NCBI GenBank assembly: GCA_018713005.1
Contig: DVFX01000049.1
Coordinates: forward strand, 1-23,681
Reading direction: 5' to 3'
DNA: 23,681 bases
Source of the DNA: Scatomorpha gallistercoris
Lineage (GTDB): Bacteria > Bacillota > Clostridia > Oscillospirales > Oscillospiraceae
Shown here: positions 21,230 to 23,681 of the stretch, one piece after another
How positions within the stretch are numbered: the stretch's first letter is position 1
Layout of the letters: each line of letters opens with the position of its first letter
The notes under the pieces: generated by a model
What the model was told of the DNA's origin: nothing
The model's database searches: none
What the model saw: the letters and a program-made list of their open reading frames with translations, nothing else
Program-made: the position numbers and the translations under genes

Positions 21230-21784
21230 TTAAATCTCGAAGAGCTCCTTCTCCTTCTTGTCGGCTATCTTGTCAATCTCCTTGATCCAGTCGTCGGTAA
21301 TCTTCTGGAGATCCTTCTCGGCAATCTTGACGTCGTCCTCGGTCATCTCGCCGTTCTTCTTCTGGGTCTTGAAGCTGTCCATTGCGTCGCGGCGGATATT
21401 GCGGATTGCAACCTTCGCCTCCTCGGCGTACTTCTTGACCTGCTTGGCCAGCTCTTTCCTGCGCTCCTCGGTCAGCTGAGGGAACACCAGGCGGATGGCT
21501 ATGCCGTCATTCTGAGGGTTGATGCCCAGCTCGCTGGCCAGGATGGCCTTCTCGATGCTCTTGAGCGTGGTCTTGTCCCAGGGCTGGATAAGCAGGCTTC
21601 TCGGGTCAGGCGTAGAGATATTCGCCAGCTGCTGTATCGGCGTCGGGACACCGTAGTAATCCACGGAAATCTGGTCGAGAACGCCGGCATTGGCCCTGCC
21701 CGCGCGCACGCTGGCGAGGTTGGTGCTCAGGTTCTCCGAGGTTTTGCGCATTTTTGTTTCAAATTCTTCGTAACCAGTGGCCAT
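21230..21784 (-). CDS. frr: Ribosome recycling factor
   Basis: With EF-G, RRF splits post-termination ribosomes. The start is set at ATG 21784 (184 residues, MATGYEEFETKM). The AGGAGGA site at 21791-21797 is seven bases from it, but only about one base from the alternative ATG at 21790. The protein shows the two-domain RRF pattern: VRAGRANAGVLDQISVDYYG, PIQQLANISTPDPRSLLIQP, DGIAIRLVFPQLTEERRKEL, and a charged C-terminal helix ending EKELFEI. It follows pyrH by 11 bases, the usual order in Firmicutes. Confidence 0.97.
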   Translation of the reverse strand: MATGYEEFETKMRKTSENLSTNLASVRAGRANAGVLDQISVDYYGVPTPIQQLANISTPDPRSLLIQPWDKTTLKSIEKAILASELGINPQNDGIAIRLVFPQLTEERRKELAKQVKKYAEEAKVAIRNIRRDAMDSFKTQKKNGEMTEDDVKIAEKDLQKITDDWIKEIDKIADKKEKELFEI

Positions 21785-21795
21785 TTTCATTCCTC

Positions 21796-22518
21796 CTATT
21801 TGGTGACTACCGTGCCAATCTTCTCGCCCAGCACGGCGCGGACTATATTTTCAGGGTCTTTGAGCTCAAAAACTATAACAGGTATCGAGTTGTCCATGGA
21901 CAGGCTCGTCGCCGTGGTGTCCATGACGGCCAGGTGCTGCGCAAGCACCTCGTCATAGGTGATGGCGTCGTACTTGACCGCGTGGTCGTCGACCTTCGGG
22001 TCGGCGGAGTAAACGCCGTCGATATTCTTCGCAAGGAGTATGGCGTCGGCCTCAATCTCGGCCGCGCGCAGCACGGCGGCGGTGTCAGTCGAGAAATACG
22101 GGTTACCGGTACCCGCGCCGAAGAGCACGACGCGGCCCTTGCTCAGATGTCTCATGGCGCGCAGGCGGATATACGGCTCGGCAACGGCGCGCATCTCAAT
22201 GGCGGTCTGGACGCGCACGTCTATGCCGTGCTGCTCCATGACGTCGGCCACGGCCAGGCAGTTCATGACTGTGGCGAGCATGCCCATGTGGTCGGCCCGG
22301 GTGCGTTCAATCTTGCCGGAACCGTCCTTGACCCCGCGCCAGAAGTTGCCGCCGCCGATTACGATGCCTACCTCCACACCCAGCGCAAGGCACTTTTTGA
22401 CCGCCTCGCACACGCTGGAGATGACGCCGAAGTCCAGGCCGGACTTCTTGTCCCCGGCGAGAGCCTCGCCGCTTATTTTTATGAGCACGCGCTTATACAC
22501 AGGTTTTTTCTCGTCCAT
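21796..22518 (-). CDS. pyrH: UMP kinase
   Basis: This hexameric amino-acid-kinase-fold enzyme phosphorylates UMP to UDP. The start is ATG 22518, giving 240 residues (MDEKKPVYKRVLIKISGEAL), with a GGGGGAAGAG ribosome site. An in-frame extension to 22626 is not family-like. Key blocks are the phosphate loop KISGEAL, GGGNFWRG (55-62), DHMGMLATVMN (76-86), FGAGTGNPYFSTDTAA, the A-K-N-I-D-G-V-Y segment and MDTTATSLSMDN. It is the first gene of the nine-gene operon and lies about 127 bases downstream of the predicted transcription start. The rpsB-tsf genes that often precede pyrH are not here. Confidence 0.97.
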   Translation of the reverse strand: MDEKKPVYKRVLIKISGEALAGDKKSGLDFGVISSVCEAVKKCLALGVEVGIVIGGGNFWRGVKDGSGKIERTRADHMGMLATVMNCLAVADVMEQHGIDVRVQTAIEMRAVAEPYIRLRAMRHLSKGRVVLFGAGTGNPYFSTDTAAVLRAAEIEADAILLAKNIDGVYSADPKVDDHAVKYDAITYDEVLAQHLAVMDTTATSLSMDNSIPVIVFELKDPENIVRAVLGEKIGTVVTK

Positions 22519-22606
22519 ACTCTTCCCCCTAGAAGCTTTATTCTCTGCCGCGTATTTTAATATACCCGGAAGGCAAATAAAAGCCGGATATTGTAAACTT
22601 TTCTCC

Positions 22607-22634
22607 CGTGGACAAATTTGCTGCATTGTCCACG
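22607..22634. repeat. Inverted repeat in the pyrH leader
   Basis: CGTGGACAA (22607-22615) pairs exactly with 22626-22634, with a 10-base loop. It lies in the pyrH 5' leader and near the -35 area of a possible spoIIGA promoter. It could be an RNA hairpin or an operator. Confidence 0.55.
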
Positions 22635-22659
22635 CGCACAGGTGTCATTTAATTATAGC
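22626..22659 (+). promoter_or_regulatory. Possible Spo0A-type promoter of spoIIGA
   Basis: TTGTCC (22626-22631) and TATAGC (22654-22659) are 22 bases apart, the unusual spacing known for the Bacillus spoIIG promoter. No clear 0A box (TGTCGAA) is seen, so this is speculative. Confidence 0.25.
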
Positions 22660-22680
22660 AAAAGATATGCGCCTTGTAAA
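22652..22680 (-). promoter_or_regulatory. Main promoter of the pyrH-polC operon
   Basis: The minus strand reads TTTACA (22675-22680), a 17-base spacer and a perfect TATAAT (22652-22657). This is the best sigma-A promoter in the window. Confidence 0.85.
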
Positions 22681-22707
22681 TGACAACATCCGCGCCCGGA
22701 CGGGTGT

Positions 22708-23547
22708 ATGCTTGTTTGCGTGGACACGATATACGTTGACAGCCTCTTTGCGCTGAACCTAATAGCCGACTACCTGCTCCTGCTCGTGGGGGCGCGAGTC
22801 TCCGGCGCGGTCATACACCGGCTGCGCATCGCAGCGGCAGCGGTGGTGGGCGCAGCCTATTCTGTGGCTGCCGTGGTGCCGGAGTGGGGATTTCTAACCA
22901 GTCCATTGCCCAAAATAGCCCTCGGAGTGGGGATGTGTCTCATTTCCTACGGCGCTGAGCGGAAGTTTTGGCGCTGCTGCGGCACTTTTTTCGCCGTGTC
23001 CGCCCTCTTCGGCGGAGCGGTGTGGGCCGCCGGGATGCTCGCCGGTACGCAGGGCGTTTACGGCGCCTACGTCCCCGTGTCGTGGAGGGCACTGGTGCTG
23101 AGCTTCGGCATATGCTACGCCGCCGTCTCTCTGCTCTTCCGCCGCACACTTGCAAAGCGCTCGCGGCACATCGCGTCGATGGAGGTGACGCTGGAAGGCA
23201 GGGCCGCGGCGCTCCGGGCGCTGGAGGACACGGGGAACGCGCTGGCCGACCCGGTGTCGGGCAGGCCGGTCATCGTCGCAGACGCGCAGGCCCTCGCGCC
23301 GCTGCTGGGCGTAAATATCCCGCCCGGCGACGCCGCGGGCGCGGTGGAAGCGCTTTCGCGGGTACCGGGGCTTGAGAAGCGAGCAGTGCTCATCCCCTAC
23401 CGCGCGGTCGGCACCTCTTTGGGGATGCTGGCGGCATTCCGCCCAGACTCGCTGAAGCTGGACGGCGCCGCCGTCGACGCTCTCGTCGCGCTCAGTGAGG
23501 TGAGGGGCGAAGAGTACGAGGCAATCGCGCCCGAATCCGTATTTTAA
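22708..23547 (+). CDS. spoIIGA: Sigma-E processing peptidase SpoIIGA
   Basis: This membrane aspartic protease removes the pro-sequence of sigma-E in the mother cell after asymmetric septation. The 279-residue protein begins MLVCVDTIYVDSLFALNL, then LIADYLLLLV, with about five membrane segments up to residue 145. The soluble C-terminal protease half holds the active-site Asp D174 in LEDTGNALADPVSGRPV (Bacillus D183 in D-T-G-N). LIPYRAVG and the following block are also family-like. The sequence before the ATG is only a weak ribosome site, and a GTG four codons in is an alternative start. sigE follows after 14 bases. B. subtilis SpoIIGA is about 309 residues. Confidence 0.95.
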   Translation: MLVCVDTIYVDSLFALNLIADYLLLLVGARVSGAVIHRLRIAAAAVVGAAYSVAAVVPEWGFLTSPLPKIALGVGMCLISYGAERKFWRCCGTFFAVSALFGGAVWAAGMLAGTQGVYGAYVPVSWRALVLSFGICYAAVSLLFRRTLAKRSRHIASMEVTLEGRAAALRALEDTGNALADPVSGRPVIVADAQALAPLLGVNIPPGDAAGAVEALSRVPGLEKRAVLIPYRAVGTSLGMLAAFRPDSLKLDGAAVDALVALSEVRGEEYEAIAPESVF

Positions 23548-23561
23548 ACAGGAGGTATGAT

Positions 23562-23681
23562 ATGAAGCTGACTCTCACCGCACTTTTAGAGGCGATACGC
23601 CGGTTTTTCAAAAGTGAATCCATACACTACATAGGCGGCAGCGACACCCTCCCGCCACCGCTGCCGCGTGAGCAGGAGGCC
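23562..23681 (+). CDS. sigE: Sporulation sigma factor sigma-E (N-terminal part)
   Basis: Forty codons are present before the window ends. The sequence starts MKLTLTALLEAIRRFFKSES and continues IHYIGGSDTLPPPLPREQEA. This matches the sigma-E pro-sequence and the conserved Y-I-G-G-S-E-x-L-P-P-P-L block that begins the mature protein, where SpoIIGA cuts. A GGAGG site lies six bases before the ATG. An ATG at 23557 is rejected because it meets a stop after two codons. The polymerase- and DNA-binding regions lie beyond the window. Confidence 0.93.
   Translation, partial: MKLTLTALLEAIRRFFKSESIHYIGGSDTLPPPLPREQEA

Noticed and set aside
22519..22626. N-terminal extension of pyrH from an upstream ATG
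   Set aside because: The added residues do not match UMP kinases, and the start at 22518 has a ribosome site and family-like N-terminus.
1..23681. CRISPR arrays, transposases, phage genes or integration sites
   Set aside because: No spaced direct repeats, transposase or integrase motifs, or duplicated tRNA end were seen.

Overview
The window looks like chromosome of an endospore-forming, rather GC-rich member of the Clostridia. The evidence is spoIIGA and sigE at the right end, a PolC-type replicative polymerase, the pyrH-frr-uppS-cdsA-dxr-rseP-ispG block typical of Firmicutes, and a Bcd/EtfBA acyl-CoA dehydrogenase operon typical of butyrate- or propionate-forming anaerobes. An Oscillospiraceae-like gut organism is a reasonable guess, but the sequence alone does not settle the family.

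Layout. Bases 1-516 (minus) hold the N-terminal part of a GH25 lysozyme-like lipoprotein. Bases 579-1289 (minus) are a DUF554 membrane protein, divergent from a tRNA-Leu(UAG) at 1422-1506; the -35 boxes of the two promoters form an inverted repeat. Bases 1507-1981 have no gene but carry a run of plus-strand terminator-like hairpins and two diverged copies of a structured repeat. Next on the minus strand come an ECF sigma factor and its membrane-anchored partner (1982-3135), then a LysR regulator (3323-4210).

Divergent from the LysR gene is a six-gene plus-strand operon (4550-10514): acyl-CoA dehydrogenase, EtfB, EtfA, a propionate-type CoA-transferase, a MaoC/PhaJ-type (R)-enoyl-CoA hydratase and an AEC-family permease, closed by a strong terminator. 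Together these could form a closed loop: the permease moves a carboxylate, the transferase puts CoA on it, the hydratase dehydrates a 3-hydroxyacyl-CoA, the dehydrogenase-Etf complex reduces the enoyl-CoA, and the transferase recovers the CoA. No thiolase, 3-hydroxyacyl-CoA dehydrogenase or lactyl-CoA dehydratase is in the operon. An externally supplied 3-hydroxy acid, such as (R)-3-hydroxybutyrate, or an enoate therefore fits better than de novo butyrate synthesis. This is the most interesting metabolic idea in the window.

Bases 10789-11505 (minus) are a membrane-bound XRE-type regulator with its own promoter and terminator. Bases 11593-22518 (minus) are a tightly packed nine-gene housekeeping operon running pyrH, frr, uppS, cdsA, dxr, rseP, ispG, polC and an HSL-type esterase. 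Several junctions are start/stop overlaps. It links UMP phosphorylation, ribosome recycling, MEP-pathway isoprenoid synthesis, undecaprenyl and CDP-diacylglycerol lipid supply, regulated proteolysis and replication. A near-consensus promoter at 22652-22680 drives it. Divergent from it lie spoIIGA and the start of sigE, the mother-cell sporulation sigma factor and its processing protease.
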